This document shows, piece after piece, positions 44,676 through 53,344 of a DNA stretch of 64,000 nt (position 1 is its first letter; every line of letters starts with the position of its first letter). The notes beneath the pieces were generated by a model. It saw only the letters and a program-made list of their open reading frames with translations. It did no database searches and was not told the origin of the DNA. The position numbers and the translations under genes are program-made. The stretch comes from Thermoleophilum album (GTDB lineage Bacteria > Actinomycetota > Thermoleophilia > Solirubrobacterales > Thermoleophilaceae): contig NZ_CP066171.1 in the NCBI RefSeq assembly GCF_028867705.1, positions 1,922,001-1,986,000 of the forward strand. The letters run 5' to 3'.

Positions 44676-45548
44676 TTAAGCGACGCGCGGAGCAGCGCGC
44701 TCCGACAGGCTGCGCACGACGGCTTCGTAGACGCCTTCGCCCGCCGCCCCCAAGGTCACCTCGACGTTGCCGTAGCGGTCGAGCTCCTCGCGCAGCGACG
44801 GGTCCTCGTCGAGCGCGTTACGGACCAAAAAGAAGCGGCCGACGAGCGGAGCGACGGCCAGGTCCTCGCGGGAATCCCCGACGGCGATGCACTGTTCGCG
44901 GGCGAGGCCGCGGATCGCCATGTGCCGTGCGACCGCCGTCGCCTTCGAGGCCGGTTTCGGCAGCAGATGGTACGCGTGTGCGGGCGCCTCGAGCGACAGG
45001 CGGCACTCACCGGGCGGCAGAACGCCGTTGTCGACCAAGCGCAGACCGTCGACGCCGGCCTCGGCCAGCGCCGCTTCGGCGGCGCTCGGTTCGACCAAGC
45101 CGCGGAAAAGGTGCGTGATCCGCCGCTCGCGATGCCACGGCGCGTGCGGCTCGAGCCGCCCGGCGAAACGATCGAGCAGGATCTCAGGTGCTCCGCTCGC
45201 CGCGACGCGATCGAATACGGTCTCGTCGGCACTGCGCGGCAACCACTCTTCGCCTACGAGCAGGAAATCTTGGCCGTCGACCGCCAGGCCGCCGCCAAGC
45301 TCGTAGATGAATGCGCTCTGGCCGATCAGCCGCGCGTCCTCGGCGACCTGCACGCGCTTGCGGCCCGACATCAACACCACCTCGATGTCGGCGCGGTAGC
45401 AGAGCTCGAGCGCCCGCGCCGCGAGCAACGTGAAGCCGCCCTCGGCGGTGCGAAACAGCGACGCGCCAGCACCCAGCAGAGTGCCGTCGAGGTCGGTGTA
45501 GAGGCAGGCGATCGCCGCCCGCGCTCGCGACTGTCGGGCGCTCTTCAC
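44676..45548 (-). CDS. HAD phosphatase, likely glucosyl-3-phosphoglycerate phosphatase
   Basis: A 290-residue HAD of the Cof/MPGP subfamily. YTDLDGTLLG at 17-26 carries the two catalytic aspartates, LMSGRKRVQ is motif II, and the cap and C-terminal GDSREDLAV hold motif IV. Mannosyl-3-phosphoglycerate phosphatases and the related glucosyl enzymes belong to this subfamily. The GTG start overlaps the stop of GpgS by four bases (GTGA), so both act in one pathway: GpgS makes glucosyl-3-phosphoglycerate and this enzyme releases glucosylglycerate. In mycobacteria the second step is done by an unrelated histidine phosphatase, so the HAD form is notable. Assigned by context and subfamily. Confidence 0.8.
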   Translation of the reverse strand: MKSARQSRARAAIACLYTDLDGTLLGAGASLFRTAEGGFTLLAARALELCYRADIEVVLMSGRKRVQVAEDARLIGQSAFIYELGGGLAVDGQDFLLVGEEWLPRSADETVFDRVAASGAPEILLDRFAGRLEPHAPWHRERRITHLFRGLVEPSAAEAALAEAGVDGLRLVDNGVLPPGECRLSLEAPAHAYHLLPKPASKATAVARHMAIRGLAREQCIAVGDSREDLAVAPLVGRFFLVRNALDEDPSLREELDRYGNVEVTLGAAGEGVYEAVVRSLSERAAPRVA

Positions 45549-46444
45549 GGCCGTTGCGCGCCCAGAGATATAAAGGGTGGTCGCTCGACGACCTCGACTT
45601 GGATGAGCCGCCCGTCGGCCGTCTGGAGCGGCGGCGCGTGATCGTCGAGCAGCCGGCCTTCCCGGCGCAAACGCTCGAGGATCACGCGCAGCACGGCGTA
45701 GGCCATCGGCGCCAGATCGGGCAGCGGCTGGTGGCGGTTGCGCCGCTCTTCGAGGTCGACCTGCACCATGGCATCGACGCCGACGAGATCGCGCACATGC
45801 AGCAGCATCGAGGTCTCGATCGCGTAACCGGTCGCAAAGGGAATGCGTTCGAGCAGCGCCCGCCGCGCGGCCACCTCGCCCGCGAGCGGCTGCACGAACC
45901 CCGCGAGCTCGGGGTAGAAGGCGGACAGCAAAGGCCGCGCACAGAGCTCGGTGACGCGACCACCGTCGAGCGGCCGCTCTTCGCCTTCGTCGGTGGTGAA
46001 GGGCCGGCGGAAGAACCCTTTCACGAACGCCACGTCGTCGTAGGCGAGCAGCGGTCCGAGCATGCCGATCGCGAAGTGGCGTGGGAAGCGGCGCGTGTCG
46101 GCGTCGAGGTAGACGACGAGGTCGCCCTCGACGACAGCGAGCGCCCTCCACATCGCGTCGCCCTTCCCGAGCGCCTGCCCGAATTCGGGCATGAGCTCCG
46201 ACTCCTGGTGCACTTCGGCACCGTGCGCCGCCGCAACGGCGGCGGTGCCATCGCGCGAGGCAGCGTCCACGACGACTATCTGATCCACGAGATCGCCGAG
46301 GCTGCGCAGCTTGTCGACGATGTCACCGACCGTGTCCGCAACTTCGCGCGCCGGGAGAACCGCCGACACGCTCTCGCCGCGCTCCCGTTTCAGGCGGATG
46401 AGCTCGTCGAGTCGGAAGTCGCGGTGATGGAAGGTCCGAATCAC
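45545..46444 (-). CDS. gpgS: Glucosyl-3-phosphoglycerate synthase
   Basis: A 299-residue GT81 enzyme that transfers glucose from a nucleotide glucose to 3-phosphoglycerate. SAVLPAREVADTVG near 27-40 is the donor-binding loop, VYLDADTRRF at 111-120 the metal site, and GKGDAMWRAL, VKGFFRRPF, GGRVTELCARPLL and YAIETSMLLHV are all close to the mycobacterial GpgS. QVDLEERRNRHQPL near 229-242 has the catalytic histidine region. It starts at GTG and is divergent from the helicase. The product feeds glucosylglycerate, a compatible solute, or methylglucose lipopolysaccharide priming. Confidence 0.9.
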   Translation of the reverse strand: MIRTFHHRDFRLDELIRLKRERGESVSAVLPAREVADTVGDIVDKLRSLGDLVDQIVVVDAASRDGTAAVAAAHGAEVHQESELMPEFGQALGKGDAMWRALAVVEGDLVVYLDADTRRFPRHFAIGMLGPLLAYDDVAFVKGFFRRPFTTDEGEERPLDGGRVTELCARPLLSAFYPELAGFVQPLAGEVAARRALLERIPFATGYAIETSMLLHVRDLVGVDAMVQVDLEERRNRHQPLPDLAPMAYAVLRVILERLRREGRLLDDHAPPLQTADGRLIQVEVVERPPFISLGAQRP

Positions 46445-46516
46445 GGCGCTCTCGGCTGGCAGCAGGACCGCGGCGACAAGCGGTCGCCGTGGCGCTGGGG
46501 TCGAACGAGGTCCGCC

Positions 46517-46522
46517 TACTAT
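46517..46522 (+). promoter_or_regulatory. Leaderless -10 element (TACTAT) of the helicase
   Basis: TACTAT ends eight bases before ATG 46531. This supports 46531 over the upstream GTG 46489. A 7-bp inverted repeat (46471-46477 and 46483-46489) lies just upstream in the divergent region. Confidence 0.45.
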
Positions 46523-46530
46523 CGCACTCG

Positions 46531-48846
46531 ATGCGCCCGGCGCCTAGCAGGGATTTGGTGCGGATTCTCACGAGCGCCGGTACCGGGGGCCGAACGGTCG
46601 TTCGCCTCAGCGAGAGAGCTCGCCGTAGCGAGCGCGTCGCCTTGCCCGACGACCTCCACGACGAGGTGCGCTCGGCCCTTGCACGTCTCGGCATCGGCGC
46701 CCTCTGGCGGCACCAGGAAGCGGCCTGGGAAGCGGTAAAGCGCGGGCACGTCGCGATCGCGACGGGCACCGCGAGCGGTAAGTCGCTGGCGTTCAACCTG
46801 CCGGTGCTCGACGTGCTCGCGCGTGACCGCTCGGCCCGCGCGCTCTACCTCTACCCGGCGAAGGCGCTAGCCCAGGATCAGGCGCGCAAGCTCGACGAGC
46901 TCGGTCTGCCCTTCCTGCGGCCGGCGATCTACGACGGCGACACCCCGAAAGCGGACCGGCCGGCAATCCGCCGTGACGCCAACGTGGTGCTCACCAATCC
47001 CGACATGCTCCACCTCGGGATCTTGCCCAACCACGCTTCTTGGGCGCGCTTTTTTCGCAACCTCGCGGCGGTCGTCGTCGACGAGGCGCACGTCTACCGT
47101 GGCGTTTTCGGCTCGCACGTGGCCAACGTCCTGCGCCGCTTGCGCCGGATCGCTGCCCGCTACGGCACGCGCCCGCGTTTCCTTCTCGCCTCGGCAACGA
47201 TCGCCAACCCGGCCGAACACGCCAGGGCGCTTATCGGCGAGCCGGCAACGGTCGTCCGCGACGACGCCGCACCGCGGCACGCGCGCGACATCGTGCTGTG
47301 GAACCCGCCGCTGATCGACGAACGGCTCGGTTTGCGTGCTTCGGCACTCGCTGAGGCGGCACACCTGTTGGCTCGCCTCGTCGCAGCCGAGGTGCGCACG
47401 ATCTGCTTTCTCAACTCGCTGCGCGGCGTCGAGCTCGTGCATCGGTTCACCGTCGAGCGCCTTCGCGACGACGGTTGCGCGCCGCTGGCGCGCCGGGTGC
47501 TCCCCTACCGCGCGGGATACACGCCCTTCCAGCGGCGCGAGATCGAAAGCAAGCTCGTGTCCGGCGAGCTGCTCGCTGTCGTGGCGACGAACGCACTGGA
47601 GCTCGGGATCGACATCGGCGACCTCGATGCCGCCATCTGCGTGACCTTCCCGGGCACCGTCGCGAGCCTCAAACAGATGTGGGGCCGCGCAGGCCGCCGC
47701 CGACGCGGTCTTGCCGTGTTTCTCGCCGGCGACGACGCGCTCGACCAGTTCCTCTGCCGCCATCCGGAGGATTTCCTCGCCCGTCCCGTCGAGCAGGCGA
47801 TCGTCGACCCGGAAAGCGAGGAGATCCAGCTCGCTCACCTCTGGTGCGCGGCGCACGAGCTGCCGCTCACCGCTCGCGACCGCGTCTTTTTTGGCGAACG
47901 GCTCGAAGAGCGGCTACGCACGCTGGTGCGCGTGGGCGCCGTGCGCGAGCACGGCGGCAGATACCTAAACCGTTCAGCGCTTTTTCCTCCGGAACGCGTG
48001 CCGCTGCGGAGCGCGAGCGCCACATCCGTGGCGATCGTGGACCGCACGACCGGCGAGCTGCTCGGCACCGTCGAGCGCGCACGAGCCCCCGCGCTCGTTC
48101 ACCCGGGCGCGGTTTACATGCATCTCGGGGTTCAGTACGCGGTCGTCGATCTCGATCTCGAGACCGGCAGGGCTCTGGTCGAGCCCTTCAACGGCGACTG
48201 GTACACGCAACCGCGCCACGACACCGAGGTGATGATCGAGGCCGTAAGCCGCGAGATCGCCACGCCCAGCGGCCTTCGTCTCTGTTTCGGTGTGATCTCG
48301 GTCACCGACACCGTGATCGCCTACCAGCGCAAGCGTGTGCGCGATCACGAACCGATCGATCTTGTCGGCCTGGAGCTGCCGAGCGAAGAGTTCGTCACCC
48401 AGGCGCTGTGGTGGGTGTTGCCCGACGAACAGTTCGGACAGGTCGCGATCGACGAGCTGCCGGGAGCATTGCACGCAGCCGAGCACGCCCAGATCGCCGT
48501 TTTGCCGCTCCTGGCGATGTGCGACCGCTGGGACATCGGCGGGCTGTCGACCGCCTGCCACGCTCAAACCGGCAAGCCGACCGTGTTCGTGTACGACGGT
48601 CACCCGGGCGGGGTGGGCATTTCACGAACGGGCTTCGACCGTTTCGGCGAATTGACGCAAGACGCCCTGCAACTGGTGCGCGAATGCCCTTGCGAGGGCG
48701 GCTGCCCGTCCTGCATTCAGTCGCCGAAGTGCGGGAACCTCAACGAGCCGCTGTCGAAAGCCGGTGCACACATGCTGCTTGAGGCGCTCGCGAGCGCGAT
48801 GGCCGGGGTGTCGTTGCAACACGTTCCCTCGCCCGCGCGAGCGTGA
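46531..48846 (+). CDS. DEAD/DEAH-box helicase, MrfA-like with C-terminal DUF1998
   Basis: A 771-residue superfamily 2 helicase. Walker A is ATGTASGKS at 77-85, DEAH at 184-187, SATIANPAEH motif III, ATNALELGIDIGDLD motif V and QMWGRAGRRRRG motif VI. The C-terminal DUF1998 part has four cysteines in CPCEGGCPSCIQSPKCGN, a zinc or iron-sulfur site. MrfA in Bacillus, with MrfB, repairs mitomycin C damage; no MrfB is seen here. GTG 46489 would give 785 residues, but ATG 46531 has a TACTAT hexamer eight bases upstream and is preferred. It is the largest gene of the window by length. Confidence 0.9.
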   Translation: MRPAPSRDLVRILTSAGTGGRTVVRLSERARRSERVALPDDLHDEVRSALARLGIGALWRHQEAAWEAVKRGHVAIATGTASGKSLAFNLPVLDVLARDRSARALYLYPAKALAQDQARKLDELGLPFLRPAIYDGDTPKADRPAIRRDANVVLTNPDMLHLGILPNHASWARFFRNLAAVVVDEAHVYRGVFGSHVANVLRRLRRIAARYGTRPRFLLASATIANPAEHARALIGEPATVVRDDAAPRHARDIVLWNPPLIDERLGLRASALAEAAHLLARLVAAEVRTICFLNSLRGVELVHRFTVERLRDDGCAPLARRVLPYRAGYTPFQRREIESKLVSGELLAVVATNALELGIDIGDLDAAICVTFPGTVASLKQMWGRAGRRRRGLAVFLAGDDALDQFLCRHPEDFLARPVEQAIVDPESEEIQLAHLWCAAHELPLTARDRVFFGERLEERLRTLVRVGAVREHGGRYLNRSALFPPERVPLRSASATSVAIVDRTTGELLGTVERARAPALVHPGAVYMHLGVQYAVVDLDLETGRALVEPFNGDWYTQPRHDTEVMIEAVSREIATPSGLRLCFGVISVTDTVIAYQRKRVRDHEPIDLVGLELPSEEFVTQALWWVLPDEQFGQVAIDELPGALHAAEHAQIAVLPLLAMCDRWDIGGLSTACHAQTGKPTVFVYDGHPGGVGISRTGFDRFGELTQDALQLVRECPCEGGCPSCIQSPKCGNLNEPLSKAGAHMLLEALASAMAGVSLQHVPSPARA

Positions 48847-48900
48847 CAGCGAGCGCTCGTGGCCCTCGCCGCGAGGAGCGTGCCGATCGCTGCGGCGCGC

Positions 48901-48967
48901 CTGCAAGATCGCTTGCAGCGAGCAGGAATTCGGTACGGGCACTCAAGCCAGCTACCGCTGTGCCGAA
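48901..48967 (+). promoter_or_regulatory. Two leader hairpins before the M23 peptidase
   Basis: CTGCAAG-ATCG-CTTGCAG (48901-48918) is a perfect hairpin. TTCGGTAC (48929-48936) pairs with GTGCCGAA (48960-48967), with one GU pair and a 23-base loop. The second structure ends 12 bases before the ATG. The role is unknown. Confidence 0.35.
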
Positions 48968-48979
48968 CTTGGGCGCTAG

Positions 48980-50092
48980 ATGCGGTTGCCTCGCATCGTG
49001 CTCCCCCTCGCGGTCACGCTGCTCGCCGCCCCATCCCCGGCCACGGCGGCGAGCGGCGGGGCCGCATTCGCTCCCGCAATCTCGAACAGCAGCGCTGCCG
49101 ATATCGCTAGTTCGCGCGGAGGGGTCAGCGCGCCCCCGGCAAGCGCCGTGAAGGCGCCGGCCAATCGCCGGGGAAGCGCTGCGGGCGGCGGCGCGTACGC
49201 AGGCGTGGAAACACGGAGCGGGCCGCGCCGCACTCGCCGCGCGACCGCGCCCCGCGGCACCACTCGGCGCAAGGACAAACGACGGCCACGGCGCGCACGA
49301 CCCCGCCCGGTTGCGGTCGCAGCGTTCTCGGTCGCGGGCGGGCGCTTCTATCACGGAGGCCGGCCGCTGCGCGTCATCGTCCGCTTGCGCGGCCGCGGCG
49401 GCCCTTGGACGGTGACGCTCGTCGCACGCCGCGATGCGCGGGCTGCAGCCGCAAACGGCTCCTCGAGCTCGTACCGGGTCGACCTCGGCATCGGGCGCTC
49501 GGGGAGCGACCTCACGGCGAGCGTCACGCCACAAGCGCTGCTGCCTACCGCCCCCGGCACCGTGGCGCTCACGCTCGCCGTGCGCGATCGGCGCGGGCAG
49601 CGGGTACCGCTGCGCGGTGTGCCCACGGTCGCGGTGCGCGTGCTGGCGAACGCCTTCCCGGTGCACGGGACGTGGCGCTTCGCGGGAGCGGACGGCGCTT
49701 TCGGCGCCGACCGGGGTCACTACCGCCACCAAGGGCAGGACATCGTCGCCAGCGAGGGAACCCCTGTGGTGGCACCAGCGGCGGGTGTCGTGGTGCATGT
49801 CGCCTATCAACACGGCGGCGCCGGACATTACGTGGTGCTCCGCGACGAGCGCGCTGGACGGGACTACGTCTTCATGCACTTGGCCGCCGGTTCGCTGCGG
49901 GTGCGCGAGGGCGACCGTGTCGCCACCGGCCAACAGCTAGCTGCGGTGGGAGCGACCGGACGGGCGAGCGGGCCACATCTTCACTTCGAGGTTTGGCGCG
50001 GCCGCTGGCAGGACGGCGGCGAACCGATCGATCCGCTGCCGCTCCTGCGCCGCTGGGCATCCGCGGAAGGGATCAGCGAGAGCGCGAGCTAG
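48980..50092 (+). CDS. Secreted M23-family metallopeptidase
   Basis: A 370-residue protein. A signal peptide (RLPRIVLPLAVTLLAA, cleavage near ATAA) is followed by a basic, Ala/Gly/Arg-rich linker (residues 25-115), a small beta domain and an M23 LytM endopeptidase domain. Zinc ligands appear as His250 and Asp254 (HQGQD) and the HLH of PHLHFEVW at 333-335. His247 is also nearby. The enzyme should cut peptidoglycan crosslinks outside the cell. The basic linker may bind the cell wall. Regulation by leader hairpins is possible. Confidence 0.87.
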   Translation: MRLPRIVLPLAVTLLAAPSPATAASGGAAFAPAISNSSAADIASSRGGVSAPPASAVKAPANRRGSAAGGGAYAGVETRSGPRRTRRATAPRGTTRRKDKRRPRRARPRPVAVAAFSVAGGRFYHGGRPLRVIVRLRGRGGPWTVTLVARRDARAAAANGSSSSYRVDLGIGRSGSDLTASVTPQALLPTAPGTVALTLAVRDRRGQRVPLRGVPTVAVRVLANAFPVHGTWRFAGADGAFGADRGHYRHQGQDIVASEGTPVVAPAAGVVVHVAYQHGGAGHYVVLRDERAGRDYVFMHLAAGSLRVREGDRVATGQQLAAVGATGRASGPHLHFEVWRGRWQDGGEPIDPLPLLRRWASAEGISESAS

Positions 50093-50172
50093 AACCGCGA
50101 CGGTGTCGGCCCGCGCTTTCGCCGTTCTCGGAGCACGACGCTGTCGCAACGATCGGTCACGCGCTAACCCGC

Positions 50173-50201
50173 TTGGCGCACGTAGCTGCGCTCGCTAGCG
50201 T
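50173..50201 (+). promoter_or_regulatory. Promoter of the ferritin-like gene
   Basis: TTGGCG at 50173-50178 and TAGCGT at 50196-50201 are separated by 17 bases. They lie about 80 bases before the ATG at 50280, leaving a leader with a GGAGGCGAGAGG ribosome region. Confidence 0.45.
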
Positions 50202-50279
50202 GACCCTAGGCGGGCGGGATTTCGCTTCCGCTCGCTTCCCAAGGAGATCAGCGATTCGAAAGGACGTGGAGGCGAGAGG

Positions 50280-50795
50280 ATGGGCGAGACGCGAACTGCA
50301 GCTCGACGCGGAATCCTAAGCGAGGAGCTGCGCGCCGAGCGCGAGCAGTTGATCGAGATGTTGAGCAAGGCGTACTGGATGGAAGTCGAAACGGTGATGA
50401 GCTACCTGCAGGCGTCGATCAACCCCGACGGTGTGCGAGCACAGGAAATCCGCGAAGCGCTCGAGGAGGACATCCAGGAGGAGCTCGCCCATGCCCGACG
50501 TTTCGGTGAACGGATCAAGGAGCTCTACGGTGTCGTGCCGGGGTCGCTCGAGTTCAAGGCCGAGCAGTCGTACTTGCAGCCGCCCGAACACCAGACCGAC
50601 GTCGTGCACGTGATCCGGGGCGTGATCGAGGCCGAAACGGCCGCAATCGAGCACTACAACGCGATCATCGAGTTCTGCGAGGGCAAGGACTACGTCACCC
50701 AGGACATGGTGATCGAGATCCTCCACGAGGAGGAGGCCCACCGCCGGCTCTTCGAGGGTTTCCTGCGCGAGTACGAAGCCGAAGGGCTCGCCTGA
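50280..50795 (+). CDS. Ferritin-like (bacterioferritin/Dps-type) di-iron protein
   Basis: A 171-residue four-helix bundle. Helix 1 has AYWMEVETVMSYLQ, helix 2 EEDIQEELAHARRFG, helix 3 EAETAAIEHYNAIIE and helix 4 VIEILHEEEAHRRLFE. Conserved Glu and ExxH pairs (EELAH and EEEAH) match bacterioferritin ligands. Iron storage, or protection from peroxide, is the expected role. The heme-binding methionine of true bacterioferritin is not obvious. GAGG precedes the ATG. Family assignment is good; the precise subtype is uncertain. Confidence 0.85.
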   Translation: MGETRTAARRGILSEELRAEREQLIEMLSKAYWMEVETVMSYLQASINPDGVRAQEIREALEEDIQEELAHARRFGERIKELYGVVPGSLEFKAEQSYLQPPEHQTDVVHVIRGVIEAETAAIEHYNAIIEFCEGKDYVTQDMVIEILHEEEAHRRLFEGFLREYEAEGLA

Positions 50796-50850
50796 CACCC
50801 CACGCCGCAGTCGCGGCTCGCAGCCGTGCCGCGCTACCATCGACGGCCGC

Positions 50851-50923
50851 GGCGAGGTAGCTCAGGTGGTAGAGCACACGACTGAAAATCGTGGTGTCGC
50901 CGGTTCGAGTCCGGCCCTCGCCA
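50851..50923 (+). tRNA. tRNA-Phe (anticodon GAA)
   Basis: 73 bases fold as a standard tRNA. Acceptor GGCGAGG pairs with CCTCGCC, D-arm GCTC pairs with GAGC, anticodon stem CACGA pairs with TCGTG around loop CTGAAAA, and T-arm GCCGG pairs with CCGGC around TTCGAGT. The anticodon is GAA, which reads Phe codons. The discriminator is A and CCA is not encoded. No integrase or duplicated 3' end follows, so it is not seen as an attachment site. Confidence 0.95.
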
Positions 50924-50966
50924 CTCGTTTGCTTCGAGCGACGCTGCTGTTGGCGGCCGCGGGCGC

Positions 50967-51710
50967 TTAAACGCCCAACACAGCGGTCAGAGCGAGCATC
51001 ACCGAGGCGCCGAGCGCAAAACCGGCGACAGCGAGGGGATCGAGCCCGCGGACGAAAGCGCGCGGAGTCATTTCGACCACGACCAACGCCGCCATCGCCC
51101 CACCCGCGAACGCCAGCGACAACGGCAACAGCGCTTGCACCTGTTCGACCGCTAGGTAGGCGATCGCGGCGCCCGGTGGCTGCGGGAGGCTGGAAGCCGT
51201 AGCCGCCCAGAACTGGCGTCCGCGTCCGGCGCCCGCCGCCGCCAAGGGAAGGGCGACTGTCGTGCCCTCGGGAACGTTCTGAAGCGCGATCGCAGCGAAC
51301 ACGAGTACGCCGAGCTCGACACTGCCCGAGGCGTACGCAGTGCCGAGCGCGAACCCCTCGGGAAGGCTGTGGATCAGCAACGTCAAGAACACAAGTAGCG
51401 AGGCACGGCGCGCCGCCGCCACCTCTTCCACAGCGTGCGGCCGGCTACGCGCAGCAAGCCGGAGCCGCCGCCTTGCCACAAACAGAAACGCCACCCCGGC
51501 AGCCGCGCCGCCGATCCACTCCGGGGGCGAGCCCTCGTCCGCCGCTGGCACGATCAAGCCCGCGACCGCTGCCACCGCCATCGCCCCGGCCGACACGGCC
51601 CACAGCGCGGGGGCAAACCGCTCGGCCCGCTTCCCGAGGTAGAAGACCGGCAGCGCTCCGAGCCCGGTCGCCAGTGTCGTCGCACAAGCAGCTAGCAGCA
51701 GAGTCGACAC
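50967..51710 (-). CDS. ZIP-family divalent metal transporter
   Basis: A 247-residue transporter with about eight hydrophobic helices. HSLPEGFALGTA and ALQNVPEGTTVALPL carry the ZIP metal-binding His/Glu and Asn/Glu pairs of helices 4 and 5. The subgroup is ZupT/GufA-like, taking up zinc, iron or manganese. It starts at GTG and is 35 bases downstream of the ABC permease gene on the same strand, so it is probably the last gene of that unit. A DtxR-type regulator at 41120 could control it; no site was recognised. Confidence 0.85.
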   Translation of the reverse strand: MSTLLLAACATTLATGLGALPVFYLGKRAERFAPALWAVSAGAMAVAAVAGLIVPAADEGSPPEWIGGAAAGVAFLFVARRRLRLAARSRPHAVEEVAAARRASLLVFLTLLIHSLPEGFALGTAYASGSVELGVLVFAAIALQNVPEGTTVALPLAAAGAGRGRQFWAATASSLPQPPGAAIAYLAVEQVQALLPLSLAFAGGAMAALVVVEMTPRAFVRGLDPLAVAGFALGASVMLALTAVLGV

Positions 51711-51745
51711 CGCGCGCGCTCCCGACCGCAGCTCCCGCCTACCGG

Positions 51746-53344
51746 CTAACCCCGTTCGACATCGCGCCGCCGGAAGCCCGCCAGCGCGACGAGCGCCAAG
51801 CCGCTAGCGCATGCCAACAGAACAGTGCTCTCGGTTGTCGCGAACGGCTGGGCAGGCACGAGCGCAAGATGGGCGAACGGCGAGAGGTCGGCTACCCACT
51901 TCGGAACGTCGGCTAGAGCGGCCAGCAACTGCACGGTGAACGCGGCAAGAACGAACCCGTAACTGGCACCGCTAGCGATGCGCGGTGCTACGGCGACCAG
52001 CAGCGCCGCCAGGGCGAGGAACAAAAAGGCCACCGGGAGGGTGTTGACCGCGCCAGCGAGCGCCTCGCCGAGCCCGACACCCCCTGCGCGGACCTCCACG
52101 CCGACCCAGATGCACGCCCCGAACAAGACCGCCAAACCGGCGCTGGCGAGAGCCGCTAGCGCGAGGCGCTCCGCGAACCAGCGCGTGCGAGCGATCGGTA
52201 GCGCCAGCACGGTCGCTAGCCGCCCCTCCGTTTCCTCGCGACGGATCGCGCCGATCTGCTGGCACGCGAAGATCGCCAAGGCGAGCGCCAAAGTCAGGAA
52301 GTAGTAGCTCACGGCCCCCTCTGGACTGTCGAGCGACGTACCGGCAATCTCGGCCAAGCGGCGACGCAACCCCTCGGACAGGGCCTGCGCGTCGAACGAC
52401 GCCGCGACCATCCCCAACACCACACCGAAAAGGGCGGTTCCCGCGGCCCACACTGCCAGGCTCCCCGAATGTTCGCGAACGGCGTAGCGCGCCGAAGAGC
52501 GCAGCAGAAACGTGCGCGCTCGCGCTTCCTCCGATCCTCTGATCGCTCCTTGGCCGACATCGCGCGCACGCCACAGGAGCCAAGCGAGCGCAAGCCCGCC
52601 GCAGCTGGCTGCTAGCGACAGCACCAGCGGCCCAGGGCGCGCACCGGCGAACGCCCGCGCTTCCTCGGCCCAGCCGAGCGGCGTGAGCCAGCGCAACCAG
52701 CCGGTAGCGCTCACCGTGTCGGCCACAGCGCGCAAGAGCGTGCTACCAGCGACCACCGCGGCCGTCAGCTCGGCGGCGATCCGCCTGTTAGCGGCGGTTT
52801 GACTGGCGATCGCTCCTGTGGCAGCGAGCGGCAAGGCCGGCGAAACCGTCGCTAGCGCCAGGAACGCCGAACCGCCCAGCGGCAGACCGGCCGCCACCAG
52901 ACCGAGCACGGAGGCCGCCCACAGCAACGCGCAACCGGCGCCCAACGCAACGAGGAAGGCGGCGAACACTTCGCGCCGCGCGACAGGGTGGGCAAGAACG
53001 AGCTCGACGGTGCCGCGGTCCTCGGCGCCCCGCAGCGCCCGCACTGAAGCTACCGCCCCCCAGCTCGCAGCGACGATGGCCGCGAAGCCGCCAAAACGCC
53101 AAGCTGTGTAGCCGCCGCTCGTCAAGAGGTCGTAGGGCTTGCCGACGAACAGGCGCACGACCTCGTTCGAGCCGAACGTGCGGGCGAAAGCCAAGCGGTC
53201 GGAAACGGTTGGAAACACGCTGTCGTACGACGCGGCGACGACGTAGGCGACGGCGGCGAAGAAGGCAGCGAAAGCGCTGTCGCGCACACGCGTCTCGCGC
53301 AGCGTCGCCCGAGCGAGCGAGACCGCCACGCGCCAGCTACCCAT
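51746..53344 (-). CDS. ABC transporter permease (ABC-2 type)
   Basis: A 532-residue membrane protein with about twelve helices in two halves. The ABC-2 type exporter features are ALRGAEDRGTVELVLAHPVARREV near 83-106 and, in the second half, IRREETEGRLATVLALPIARTRWF near 373-396, which look like a duplication of the same motif. It is the partner of the ATPase gene it overlaps by eight bases. Such systems export drugs, lipids or peptides. The substrate is unknown. Confidence 0.85.
   Translation of the reverse strand: MGSWRVAVSLARATLRETRVRDSAFAAFFAAVAYVVAASYDSVFPTVSDRLAFARTFGSNEVVRLFVGKPYDLLTSGGYTAWRFGGFAAIVAASWGAVASVRALRGAEDRGTVELVLAHPVARREVFAAFLVALGAGCALLWAASVLGLVAAGLPLGGSAFLALATVSPALPLAATGAIASQTAANRRIAAELTAAVVAGSTLLRAVADTVSATGWLRWLTPLGWAEEARAFAGARPGPLVLSLAASCGGLALAWLLWRARDVGQGAIRGSEEARARTFLLRSSARYAVREHSGSLAVWAAGTALFGVVLGMVAASFDAQALSEGLRRRLAEIAGTSLDSPEGAVSYYFLTLALALAIFACQQIGAIRREETEGRLATVLALPIARTRWFAERLALAALASAGLAVLFGACIWVGVEVRAGGVGLGEALAGAVNTLPVAFLFLALAALLVAVAPRIASGASYGFVLAAFTVQLLAALADVPKWVADLSPFAHLALVPAQPFATTESTVLLACASGLALVALAGFRRRDVERG

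Noticed and set aside
48847-48979. A c-di-AMP (ydaO) riboswitch before the M23 peptidase
   Set aside because: I could not find the conserved GGGGGA and AGCUAACC core. Hairpins are present but do not match.
50851-50966. Integration site at tRNA-Phe
   Set aside because: No integrase, no repeated 3' tRNA end and no change in composition are seen downstream.
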